From NCBI GenBank assembly GCA_028290085.1, contig JAQGKN010000662.1, positions 1-7,891 of the forward strand: a DNA stretch of 7,891 nucleotides. Reading direction: 5' to 3'. Made by a program: the position numbers and the translations under genes. The DNA comes from Hyphomicrobiales bacterium. GTDB taxonomy: Bacteria > Pseudomonadota > Alphaproteobacteria > Rhizobiales > Beijerinckiaceae. This document shows, piece after piece, positions 1 to 5,431 of this stretch. The notes beneath the pieces were generated by a model, which had not been told where the DNA came from, searched no databases, and was given only the letters and a program-made list of their open reading frames with translations. Each line of letters begins with the position of its first letter. The first letter of the stretch is position 1.

Positions 1-379
1 AGCCACTTCGGCAGCGGCACTGACCTGGTGTAGTCGCCGTAGGGGCTCCACTGCCAGAACCCCGGCATGCCGATCGCCAGCGGATTTCCCGGGACCCAGT
101 TGCACTCATAGAGCCGATAGCCGCCGCCTTCCATCGCGCCGACGCCCATGCACTCCAGCGGATTGATCCCGAGCGCGTGCGGCCCGTGTAGGGCGGCTGG
201 TGGTGATTGAGGCCGTTGACGTGCACGGCGAGCAGGCCGCGGCAATCGATGACTGCCCGCGCAATCTCGTAGCGGCACCAGCGGCGCCCCCAGGTGTTCG
301 TGCCGACCAGCACGCAGACAGCCGACGTGTAGCTGACCCCATCGCGGATGAGATTCTTGATCGCCTCGGGATCGGTTAG
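1..379 (-). pseudogene. Relic ThsB/DUF1863-type TIR-like protein, no N-terminus, frameshifted
   Basis: The minus strand read from 379 (no start codon) encodes a TIR-like core: an acidic helix (DPEAIKNLIRDGV), a strand with the motif VCVLVGTNTWGRRW, then RYEIARAV and GLLAVHVNGL. This pattern (LVG-T-x-R-W followed by x-YEI-x-x-A) is typical of the MTH538/DUF1863 TIR-like family, which includes ThsB of Thoeris anti-phage defence; those proteins make NAD-derived signals. At about 188-190 the reading frame must move by one base. The next frame (188 down to 1) continues with GPHALGINPLECMGVG and then a Trp/Tyr-rich stretch that runs off the window. About 70-80 N-terminal residues expected in the family are missing, so the gene is broken at both the 5' end and internally. 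It lies 2 bp downstream of a truncated small membrane-protein gene on the same strand. The family call rests on motif recall without a search; sequencing error could explain the frameshift but not the missing N-terminus. Confidence 0.68.
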
Positions 380-380
380 C

Positions 381-602
381 TTACGCGATTTCCTTGATGG
401 CAAAGGCGACGATGGGGAGCAGGGCCAGCCGCGCGATCTCCGGCTGATGCTGGGACGCCGCCAGGCCGCAGATGGCCGTCGTCAGGGTGACGGCGAGCCC
501 CTTCATCGTGTTGCTCTGAGTCGCCAGGCGCGCGATCACGCCCTGGGTCATCTCCAGGTGCTTCACGCGAAGGTCCGCAAGCTTGTCGCTGCTGATGGTC
601 AT
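381..602 (-). pseudogene. Small two-helix membrane protein, probably C-terminally truncated
   Basis: A 73-residue reading frame starts at ATG 602-600 and stops at TAA 383-381. Residues 1-32 are polar and helical (KHLEMTQGVIARLATQS). Hydrophobic segments follow at about 34-49 (KGLAVTLTTAICGLA) and 56-69 (IARLALLPIVAFAI). The pattern of an amphipathic helix, an MKG-x-AVTL segment and a second LLP segment resembles a family of small hypothetical membrane proteins whose longer members continue with a Tyr/Arg-rich cytoplasmic tail. Here the protein ends four residues after the second helix, exactly where the neighbouring TIR-like frame begins without its own start. I infer that one deletion removed the tail of this gene and the head of the next. 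No strong Shine-Dalgarno precedes the ATG. It may be a membrane partner of the TIR-like protein; that role is inferred. It could still be expressed as a short peptide. Confidence 0.55.
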
Positions 603-774
603 GTCCGAAGCATACAGGCTCGGCTGCCGTGAACACCGGGGGAACGCTTACTTGTCCACTGGAAGGATCGTCAGGCCTATCCTGACAAGGATTTTGGTTT
701 GAAATCTACCTGCTAAACCCCTGAATACTCATACGGCGAAATACGGACGGTTTGCATCTAATGCGTTGAAAAGG
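603..774. other. AT-richer gap between relic cassette and IS3 fragment
   Basis: I see no gene in this stretch. It is visibly richer in A+T than the flanking coding regions and may hold the promoter of the minus-strand small membrane gene, but I cannot place convincing -35/-10 boxes. It contains a short inverted repeat, listed separately. The right edge is set by the IS3-type terminal sequence at 775. Confidence 0.4.
670..686. repeat. Short inverted repeat GTCAGG-N5-CCTGAC
   Basis: A perfect 6-bp inverted repeat (GTCAGG, loop CCTAT, CCTGAC) lies about 70 bp upstream of the minus-strand membrane-protein start at 602. It could be an operator-like dyad or a chance hairpin; there is no T-tract that would make it a terminator in either direction. 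Confidence 0.25.
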
Positions 775-1077
775 TGGTCTGCCCCCTGAAAAGTGATCCT
801 CCCTGAAGTATGGCTTTTAGGCCTGATGGAGGAGTGCGAGATGCCCAGGAAGAGACACAAGGCGGAAGAGATCGTCACAAAGCTTCGGCAAGTTGACGTT
901 CTGACAGCGCAAGGCCGGCCGGTGGGAGAGGCCATCCGGTCGATAGGTGTTACGGAAGTGACGTATTATCGCTGGCGCTCTGAGTACGGCGGCCTGAAGG
1001 GCGATCAAGTGAAGCGGCTGAAGGAGCTGGAGGCGGAGAATACGCGCCTTCGGCGTGCGGTCTCGGATCTGACGCTT
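775..1077 (+). mobile_element. IS3-family element, left end plus most of orfA (right part lost)
   Basis: The left end begins near TGGTCTGCCCCCTGAAAAGT, a terminal sequence style common in the IS407 branch of the IS3 family. It is followed by a short leader, a good ribosome site (TGGAGGAG, 827-834) and an OrfA start at 841. The similarity stops sharply at 1077, inside orfA; after that the DNA is the reverse strand of a MOSC-domain gene. All of orfB (the DDE integrase) and the right inverted repeat are missing, so the element cannot move by itself. Edges: the left is approximate to a few bases, the right is set by where two protein similarities meet. Confidence 0.75.
841..1077 (+). pseudogene. 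IS3-family OrfA (helix-turn-helix) transposase subunit, truncated
   Basis: The first 79 residues from ATG 841 are IS3 OrfA. They start MPRKRHKAEEIVTKLRQ and contain a helix-turn-helix region at about 25-47 (GEAIRSIGVTEVTYYRWRSEYGG). A leucine-zipper-like helix follows (VKRLKELEAENTRLRRAVSDLTL, split here as residues 57-70 and 71-79). OrfA normally binds the IS ends and is joined to OrfB by -1 frameshifting to give the active transposase. Family members usually continue for about ten more residues with a DKLIL-type ending; here the IS similarity ends at Leu79. The frame stays open through the MOSC relic's antisense strand to TAG 1300-1302, so a chimeric 153-residue product is possible, but its last 74 residues have no coding logic. 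The start is fixed by the GGAGG 7-9 bases upstream. Confidence 0.78.
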
Positions 1078-1227
1078 GTCCGAGCGGACTTGGGTTTGGT
1101 GCTGAGTCGTCTTGCCGCGGTGGGCGTCGCCCTCGATGCCCAGGCCCACGACGAGACGTATCTCAGGAACGATGCGCTTCGAGAGCTAATGGGTCAGGGC
1201 GGCCGCCACGGCAAGCACATGCGCCAT
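1078..1227 (-). pseudogene. 5' fragment of a MOSC-domain protein gene, with an internal TAG
   Basis: The minus strand from ATG 1227-1225 reads MAHVLAVAAALTH, then TAG (1188-1186), then LSKRIVPEIRLVVGLGIEG followed by DAHRGKTTQHQTQVRSD. The block GLG-x-EGDAH-x-G-x-x-x-x-HR/Q-x-x-VR is the N-terminal signature of standalone MOSC-domain proteins (YiiM-like, related to the molybdenum cofactor sulfurase C-terminal domain, with roles in Mo/sulfur-type chemistry). Similarity stops after 50 codons at the IS3 junction, so the rest of the domain, including the usual downstream Cys, is absent. The real start is well supported by GGAGGGAGGC directly upstream (around 1231-1240 on the minus strand). The TAG sits where relatives carry a Ser-Phe pair, so it is probably a decay mutation. 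The gene was divergent from the lyase operon at 1479. Confidence 0.68.
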
Positions 1228-1372
1228 TTCTGCCTCCCTCCGTCTCGAACCGTCCCGATTGTGCACGACCTTACGAGGCGCGCAACATTGGCGCGTGCGT
1301 AGGCTGGTTCGGTTGCCTCTGCGCGCGGGCGTGCCGCCTTGGATGTCGGCCGGTCTGAACGAAGAATGATGC

Positions 1373-1403
1373 GAAGGGAAGGGAAGGGAAGGGAAGGGGA
1401 AGG
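1373..1403 (+). repeat. GAAGG pentanucleotide tandem repeat with G-quadruplex pattern
   Basis: Five perfect GAAGG units run from 1373 to 1397, followed by one extra G and a sixth unit (1399-1403). Read as G-tracts this gives GGG at 1376, 1381, 1386 and 1391 and GGGG at 1396, each separated by AA. That is a textbook intramolecular G-quadruplex pattern on the plus strand. It lies in the 251-bp gap between the divergent MOSC relic (start 1227) and the lyase gene (start 1479), about 75 bp before the latter. Pentamer repeats can change copy number by slippage. No other feature is evident in this gap, and I cannot place a convincing promoter. Confidence 0.8.
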
Positions 1404-1466
1404 AACAATCTGGTCGCGAGGAAATGTGGCTTGGCTCCCGACGCGATTGCCGCCATGCTCGTTTCC

Positions 1467-1472
1467 GGAGGA
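1467..1472 (+). promoter_or_regulatory. Ribosome binding site fixing the lyase-family start
   Basis: GGAGGA lies 6 bases before ATG 1479. The same frame is open back to an ATG at 1431, but that upstream codon has no comparable site and the 16 added residues do not resemble the family, so 1479 is preferred. Confidence 0.75.
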
Positions 1473-1478
1473 AAACCG

Positions 1479-2309
1479 ATGCGATACGAGGATCAGGTTC
1501 GTCGGGCGCGAGCGTTTCACGATTTGCATCAAGGGCCAGCCTTCCTGCTGCCCAACGCGTGGGACCCGATTAGCGCGCTCATTCTGGCCAAGGAAGGCTT
1601 CCCGGCCGTGGCCACGACCAGTGGCGGCATGAGCTGGGCTCTCGGCTTTGCGGACGGCGAGCAGGCCCCCTGGCCGGAGGTGGTCAAAGCCGTCGAGCGG
1701 ATCGCTAACGTCTTGCCCGCGCCGCTTTCCGCAGACATCGAGGGCGGCTATGCCGAGAGCGCGCACGAATTGCACGACCGGGTTGTGGAGGTGGTCGGGG
1801 CCGGGGCGGTCGGCTTCAATATCGAAGATCGCCAAGGCGACGGGGTGAGAGAATTGGAGGACGCGTGCGCCCGGATCGCTGCCGCGCGCGCAGCCGTCGA
1901 GAGGACAGGGGTCCAGGTTTTTGTGAACGCGCGAACCGATATCTTCAATCTCTTCGGGGTTTCCGAGCAGTCCGAGGAGGAGGCGGGCCGCCGCGTCGCC
2001 GCCTACGTCGAGGCTGGCGCGTCCGGCGTCTTTCTTTTTGGCCTTTCAGACCTCGCAATCCTGAAACGAATGGCGTCCGCCACGCCAGTCCCGCTCAACG
2101 TGGTTGGCAGACCAGGCGGCCCCAGCTTCGAAGCTTTCAGTAGCGCCGGGGCCAGGCGGGTCTCCATAGCGGCCGGGCTCGCCCTGCATGCATACGGGGC
2201 CGCGCGGTCGACGGCGGCGCGCCTGCGGGAATCCGCGGACTTCGATAGCCTGCGGTCCGACTTCAACCGTGCTCAGGCACAGGCCTTGACATCGAGGCCG
2301 AACGATTGA
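1479..2309 (+). CDS. Isocitrate lyase/PEP mutase-superfamily protein
   Basis: This 276-residue protein is an (alpha/beta)8 enzyme of the ICL/PEPM superfamily, which makes or breaks C-C or P-C bonds in Mg-bound alpha-keto acids. Visible landmarks are LLPNAWDP (24-30, with the usual Asp), GFPAVATTSGG (40-50), the metal-site motif SADIEGGY (84-91; Asp86 and Glu88), GFNIEDR (112-118; Glu116) and NARTD (150-154; Arg152). The lyase catalytic-loop motif K(K/R)CGH is absent: after NIEDR the sequence is QGDGVREL, so a true isocitrate or methylisocitrate lyase is unlikely. Size matches the short (about 250-290 residue) subfamily usually annotated only as ICL/phosphoenolpyruvate mutase family; substrate unknown, with oxaloacetate-hydrolase or small C-C lyase activity possible. 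It is cytoplasmic, with no signal peptide. It is followed after 13 bp by an AhpD-like gene, suggesting one operon. The G-rich repeat upstream may influence expression (inference). Confidence 0.88.
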   Translation: MRYEDQVRRARAFHDLHQGPAFLLPNAWDPISALILAKEGFPAVATTSGGMSWALGFADGEQAPWPEVVKAVERIANVLPAPLSADIEGGYAESAHELHDRVVEVVGAGAVGFNIEDRQGDGVRELEDACARIAAARAAVERTGVQVFVNARTDIFNLFGVSEQSEEEAGRRVAAYVEAGASGVFLFGLSDLAILKRMASATPVPLNVVGRPGGPSFEAFSSAGARRVSIAAGLALHAYGAARSTAARLRESADFDSLRSDFNRAQAQALTSRPND

Positions 2310-2315
2310 AGGAGG
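2310..2315 (+). promoter_or_regulatory. Ribosome binding site supporting a TTG start
   Basis: AGGAGG begins at the base after the upstream gene's stop codon and lies 7 bases before TTG 2323-2325. No in-frame ATG lies nearby; the next is Met15 of the protein, too far in for the domain. The site therefore decides the TTG start. Confidence 0.75.
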
Positions 2316-2322
2316 GGTAGCT

Positions 2323-2781
2323 TTGCAAGCTCGTTTGAACGCAAAGGAAGAGTCGCCGGAAGGCATGAGGGCGCTTGGCACCCTGCACGGGTTCATCCAC
2401 AGATGCGGGCTGGACCAGAACCTGCTCGAACTCGTCAAGTTGCGGGCATCGCAGATCAATGGGTGCGCCCATTGCATCGACATGCACGCGAAGGAGCTGC
2501 GCGCCTCCGGTGAAACCGAACAACGCATCTATTTGCTCAACGCCTGGCGAGAAAGCCCGCAATACACCCCGCGCGAGCAGGCCGCTTTGGCGTGGACGGA
2601 GGCGATTACCTTAATTCCGACAAGCCACGTTCCCGACGAAGTTTACGAGGCGGCGCGAAAAGAATTCAGCGGTCCGGAACTCGTCAATTTGACTTTGGCG
2701 ATCGTCGCGATCAACGGCGCGAACCGAATCAATATCGCCTTTCGGACAACGCCCGGGTCTCACGTCCTCGCTGGTCGCTAG
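2323..2781 (+). CDS. AhpD-like carboxymuconolactone decarboxylase-family protein
   Basis: This 152-residue all-helical protein has the AhpD catalytic pattern with exact spacing: Glu36 (LLELVKLR), Cys48, His50, Cys51 (GCAHC) and His55 (DMHAKELR). In AhpD the same E-x11-C-x-H-C-x3-H set forms a thiol/disulfide redox site that supports alkyl hydroperoxide reduction. Proteins with this CxxC are probably redox-active, in contrast to true carboxymuconolactone decarboxylases. The second half (TPREQAALAWTEAI, 82-95; LVNLTLAIVAINGANRINIAF, 120-140, split here by its role as the last helices) is the usual helical hairpin of the family, and length is normal for the single-domain 'alkylhydroperoxidase family' group. 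It starts with TTG behind a strong AGGAGG. The 13-bp gap to the lyase-family gene indicates co-transcription; a joint pathway is inferred, not shown. Cytoplasmic, no signal peptide. Confidence 0.9.
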   Translation: MQARLNAKEESPEGMRALGTLHGFIHRCGLDQNLLELVKLRASQINGCAHCIDMHAKELRASGETEQRIYLLNAWRESPQYTPREQAALAWTEAITLIPTSHVPDEVYEAARKEFSGPELVNLTLAIVAINGANRINIAFRTTPGSHVLAGR

Positions 2782-2821
2782 TCCCTCGTCGCGTGCGCGC
2801 GCTTCAGCCCCTTTGCGCGGG

Positions 2822-2845
2822 CGTGCGCGCTAGGTACCGCGCACG
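2822..2845. terminator. GC-rich hairpin between convergent genes, candidate terminator
   Basis: CGTGCGCG (2822-2829) and CGCGCACG (2838-2845) form a perfect 8-bp stem around an 8-base loop. The hairpin lies in the 75-bp gap between the AhpD-like gene (ends 2781) and the minus-strand propeller gene (ends 2857). There is no clear U-tract on either side, so if it stops transcription it is a non-canonical, possibly bidirectional element. The 10-mer containing the left arm occurs a second time at 2791-2800, giving an alternative pairing with the same right arm. Confidence 0.45.
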
Positions 2846-2856
2846 GACGGCCCTCT

Positions 2857-4512
2857 TCAGTCGGCCGGCTGGAGTTTGATGATCGACGCGCCTTCATTAT
2901 TGCCGACCCAGACGGTCGACGGCTTCGTGCTGTCATCGACAAAGATGCGGCGGATGTTGGTCTGGCGCGGCAGCGGATATTCCACAGCCTTGCCGTCAGC
3001 CGTATCGATGCGCACGATGCGGTCGGCCTCCATGCCTGCGGTCCAGAGCGTGCCGTATTTGTCTAGCACGGCGTCATAGGGCGCAGTGTGCTGCGTCGGC
3101 ACGGTATATTCCGTGATCTGGCCGGTCTTCGTGTCGAGCACACCCGCACGGTCGCCGTAGAACTCCCCGAAGGCGAGGCGGTCCTGCGCATCCATGTGGC
3201 CGCGCCGCGGCCGCGAGCGTGCGGTGTTGGTCTTGAAGAAGGTCACTTCGAGCGTCCTGGCATCGATCTTGACGATGGCCTCGCCCGAGAAATCATTGAA
3301 CCAGAGATTGTTCTGGTGGTCGGCATTCATGCCATACGCCGAGTGGCGCCCGCCCGGCGGCAGGCCCTTGAAGGGATCGATGGTCTCGTACTCGCCTGTA
3401 GTGGTGTCGACCCGGTGAATCTTGTTCATGCCGACGTTGGTGACCCAGACCTTGCCGTCAACCTCGCGGTGCTGCGGCGCGATCAGCGCCTGCTGCGTCG
3501 CCTCGTTCAAAAGCTCCTGAGGAACCGGGAAGGTCTTCATCTCGCCGGTCTTGCGATCGAAGCGCAGGATGCCCCCTTGGTACATCATGGCGCCCCACAG
3601 ATTACCGCTCTCGTCCTGCTCGAGATCGAGCGCACCGACCGGGTAACCGGTCCGCAGAACCGGATAGGGATGTTCGCTCACCTTGCCGGTTTTCGGATCG
3701 AGCTCGCCAATCTGAGGCGCGCCGAAATCGGAGAAGAATACCGTGCCGTCGCGATCGACGACCACGTCATGCGCCATGGTCGTCTGCTTCGGCAGATCAT
3801 ATTCGGTAATCAGCACGCGCGTGCCCGCACCCTTGACGCGCGGCAGCGTCTTCAACTGGTAGTCCCAGGCGGACGACTGGCTCAGATTGATAGTCGAAAG
3901 ATATTCCGCGAACTTCTGCGTCTCGGCGCCGAAGCGCGCGCCCGCATTGGTCTCGGCCACGCGGATCTGCGGATGCAGCGGAAAGGAATTGTTCGAATAT
4001 TGCGCCATGCGCGCCATCACGTCGAGAAACTCCTCGGCGCTGTAGGTCGATTGCGTGATGCGCTGCAGCGTGTGGCAATTGGTGCAGCCATAGAGCTGCT
4101 TCTTTTGCCCCGTCGCGCCCGGCATGCTCGCGAGCCATTCGGCATTGGTGAGCTGACCCGCGATGTTCTTCGTCTTGCGCAATTTGATGTCGCGCGTCGC
4201 CGTGCCCTCGTCCGGGACTTCTGCCGCCGCCGCGCCGTCGAGCTCGTAGCCTATCGCGCGCACCTTCAGGCTATATTTGCCGGGCTTCAGGAGCCCGTCG
4301 GGAAAGCGGTATTCACCGGCGGCATCCGTGACCACCGTATGGGCGATGGTCGAGCCGGCGAGGCGCGCTGTGACGAGCACGCCCTCCATGCTGCTCTCGT
4401 CGGGCGACGAGACTTTTCCGGACAGCGGCGTCGCCGCCGACGCGCTGGAGAACGACAACGAAGCTAGAAGCGCACCGAGCGCGATGCCACCCATCAATGA
4501 TGTGAATTTCAT
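2857..4512 (-). CDS. Exported Vgb-like beta-propeller with CXXCH motif and carboxypeptidase-regulatory-like domain
   Basis: This 551-residue protein has four parts. Residues 1-27 are a Sec signal peptide (MKF start, hydrophobic core, ASA-A cleavage site). Residues about 29-112 are a carboxypeptidase regulatory-like beta-sandwich (SGKVSSPD, GVLVTARL, TDAAGEYRF, LKPGKYSLKVRAIGY). Residues about 120-210 are a helical cytochrome-c-like segment with one CTNCH haem-attachment motif at 143-147. Residues about 230-548 are a virginiamycin B lyase (Vgb)-type propeller with recurrent strand motifs such as DGTVFFSDF, GNLWGAMM, GKVWVTNV, NNLWFNDF, GTLWTAGM and STVWVGNN. Such fusions are commonly annotated as Vgb family or hypothetical; antibiotic lyase activity cannot be assumed, and a periplasmic haem-linked redox or binding role is as likely. 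Start chosen at 4512: GGGAGAG is 4 bases upstream and the signal peptide begins there; the frame is open 46 codons further upstream without protein character. It stands alone, convergent to the AhpD-like gene. Confidence 0.85.
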   Translation of the reverse strand: MKFTSLMGGIALGALLASLSFSSASAATPLSGKVSSPDESSMEGVLVTARLAGSTIAHTVVTDAAGEYRFPDGLLKPGKYSLKVRAIGYELDGAAAAEVPDEGTATRDIKLRKTKNIAGQLTNAEWLASMPGATGQKKQLYGCTNCHTLQRITQSTYSAEEFLDVMARMAQYSNNSFPLHPQIRVAETNAGARFGAETQKFAEYLSTINLSQSSAWDYQLKTLPRVKGAGTRVLITEYDLPKQTTMAHDVVVDRDGTVFFSDFGAPQIGELDPKTGKVSEHPYPVLRTGYPVGALDLEQDESGNLWGAMMYQGGILRFDRKTGEMKTFPVPQELLNEATQQALIAPQHREVDGKVWVTNVGMNKIHRVDTTTGEYETIDPFKGLPPGGRHSAYGMNADHQNNLWFNDFSGEAIVKIDARTLEVTFFKTNTARSRPRRGHMDAQDRLAFGEFYGDRAGVLDTKTGQITEYTVPTQHTAPYDAVLDKYGTLWTAGMEADRIVRIDTADGKAVEYPLPRQTNIRRIFVDDSTKPSTVWVGNNEGASIIKLQPAD

Positions 4513-4862
4513 CCGTCTCTCCCCCATGAAGCCTCGCCGGAAGCGCCTGCACTCCCGCAGCGCAGAATACTCGCGCACGGAATGCGTGATGACTCGCGTT
4601 GTGACAGGCATCACGGGCAATCCTCCCCTGAACCAAGCGTCTTGGCGCACCCGATTTAGGGCAAGGGTTCAACTTGCGCAGGCTCGTGTCAAGCAGCAAT
4701 GCCGCCGTGCGGACGCGGTACGCTCGCCTCACGCGCCGGTCGCGCGCTTCCTGCAACCACGGCATGGTGGCGTGTGTCTTCGTCGCCTCAGATTCGCGCG
4801 CAAAGTGGATTTTAGCCGAATGAATTATGCTTTGTTTTAAGCCGCGCCCGCATGTTGGGTCA
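4513..4862. other. Non-coding upstream region of the propeller gene
   Basis: Frames crossing this region lack recognisable protein motifs. It should hold the promoter and leader of the minus-strand propeller gene. On the minus strand a TTGACA lies at 4692-4687; the best -10 match at 17-base spacing (AACCCT, 4669-4664) is poor. The part from about 4800 to 4850 is notably A+T-richer. No RNA gene or clear hairpin terminator was seen. Confidence 0.4.
4664..4692 (-). promoter_or_regulatory. Weak candidate promoter for the propeller gene
   Basis: A consensus -35 box TTGACA (4692-4687) is followed 17 bases later by AACCCT, which matches only two bases of TATAAT. It would give a leader of about 150 bases. 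The -35 is good and the -10 weak, so this is only a candidate. Confidence 0.2.
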
Positions 4863-5083
4863 GGACTCTGTTGCAGCATTGCGGCAGGCCATGACACCTT
4901 TGCGTTCAGCTACCCTCCGGTCGCCTGTTTCTGCCCATGAACAATTAGCCCCATCCGAAACATATCAGGTGCGGGTCGCCACGCGGCTGGGTGGCCGTGG
5001 CCTCTTGGACGATGGCACGGGATTCGATGGCCAGACGTCCGACATGTCGGCCAATGACATCACGGTCGTAGCCTCAAGGTCGC
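4863..5083. mobile_element. Probable IS6-family end fragment cutting terL
   Basis: At 4863 the plus strand reads GGACTCTGTTGCAGC, close to the terminal repeat consensus of IS6-family elements (GGCTCTGTTGCAAA in IS6100; GGCACTGTTGCAAA in IS26, from memory). The fragment runs to about 5083, where the minus-strand terminase protein similarity ends. No matching inverted copy is found at the 5083 side and no transposase domain is recognisable, so only one end of the element is left. The plus-strand frame at 4852-5106 is open (84 codons) and may be an accidental frame within the IS tail. Family assignment depends on the 15-base terminal match alone. Confidence 0.42.
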
Positions 5084-5431
5084 CTCGTACCATCGCGATT
5101 GCATGAGCGAGCGACAGTCACGGGCGAACTTGTCCGACAAATCCTGACCATAGGTCGCGCAAATGATCGCGGCGCCGGGATCATGCCCCAGAAACCAGGC
5201 CGGCAGGGCGATCGAGGCTGCCAGCGATTTCAGGTGGCGGGGCGGAATGTTGATGATGAGGCGTTTGACCTTGCCTTCGCGCACGGCCTGAAGCCTGGCG
5301 GCGAGAACCTCGATGTGCCAGCTCGGCAGAAACGTGACGCCGCCGTATAATTCGGTGAAGCACCTGACCATGAACGAGTAAAAATCGGCGCGCATGATCA
5401 GGCGCAGGTCACTGGGGCTCAACCCGGTCAT
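5060..5431 (-). pseudogene. Phage terminase large subunit (TerL), N-terminal fragment
   Basis: From ATG 5431-5429 the frame encodes 123 residues. The first about 115 match the ATPase half of phage TerL, the motor that pumps DNA into the prohead. Visible are an N-terminal helix region (FYSFMVRCF), an upstream adenine-binding-like stretch (FLPSWHIEVLA, 34-44), strand RLIINIPPRHLKS (57-69) with the degenerate Walker A PPRHLKS, then ALPAWFLGHDP and an IICATYG strand (89-95) and FARDCRSLM. Walker B, the C-motif and the whole nuclease domain are missing; TerL is normally about 450-550 residues. After SRWY the sequence becomes unrelated (EATLRLRP) and stops at TGA 5062-5060. The break coincides with the IS6-like fragment. 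The start overlaps the upstream DUF5681 gene's stop (ATGA), implying translational coupling. Not functional as a motor. Confidence 0.85.

Noticed and set aside
106..342. A 78-codon minus-strand frame with an ATG in the TIR-like relic
   Set aside because: Its translation is Arg/Ala/Ser-rich without motifs, while the two other frames of the same strand carry the TIR-like similarity.
1431..1478. Upstream ATG as the start of the lyase-family gene
   Set aside because: There is no good ribosome site before 1431, whereas GGAGGA lies 6 bases before ATG 1479, and the added 16 residues do not look like the family.
1194..1835. A 213-codon minus-strand frame opposite the lyase-family gene
   Set aside because: It is antisense to the conserved metal-site motifs of the lyase-family protein and has no motifs of its own.
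3088..4467. A 459-codon open frame on the plus strand opposite the propeller gene
   Set aside because: It is Arg/Leu/Ala-rich, shows no domain, and is fully antisense to a protein with clear signal peptide, CXXCH and propeller motifs. In GC-rich DNA such frames arise from the codon bias of the real gene.
4513..4650. Extended N-terminus of the propeller protein (start at 4650)
   Set aside because: The 46 added residues are Arg-rich and would bury the Sec signal peptide that begins at the codon at 4512, which has its own ribosome site.
4852..5106. A plus-strand 84-codon frame in the IS6-like fragment
   Set aside because: It crosses the IS-terminase junction and is antisense to terL at its end, so it cannot be an old gene; no domain recognised.
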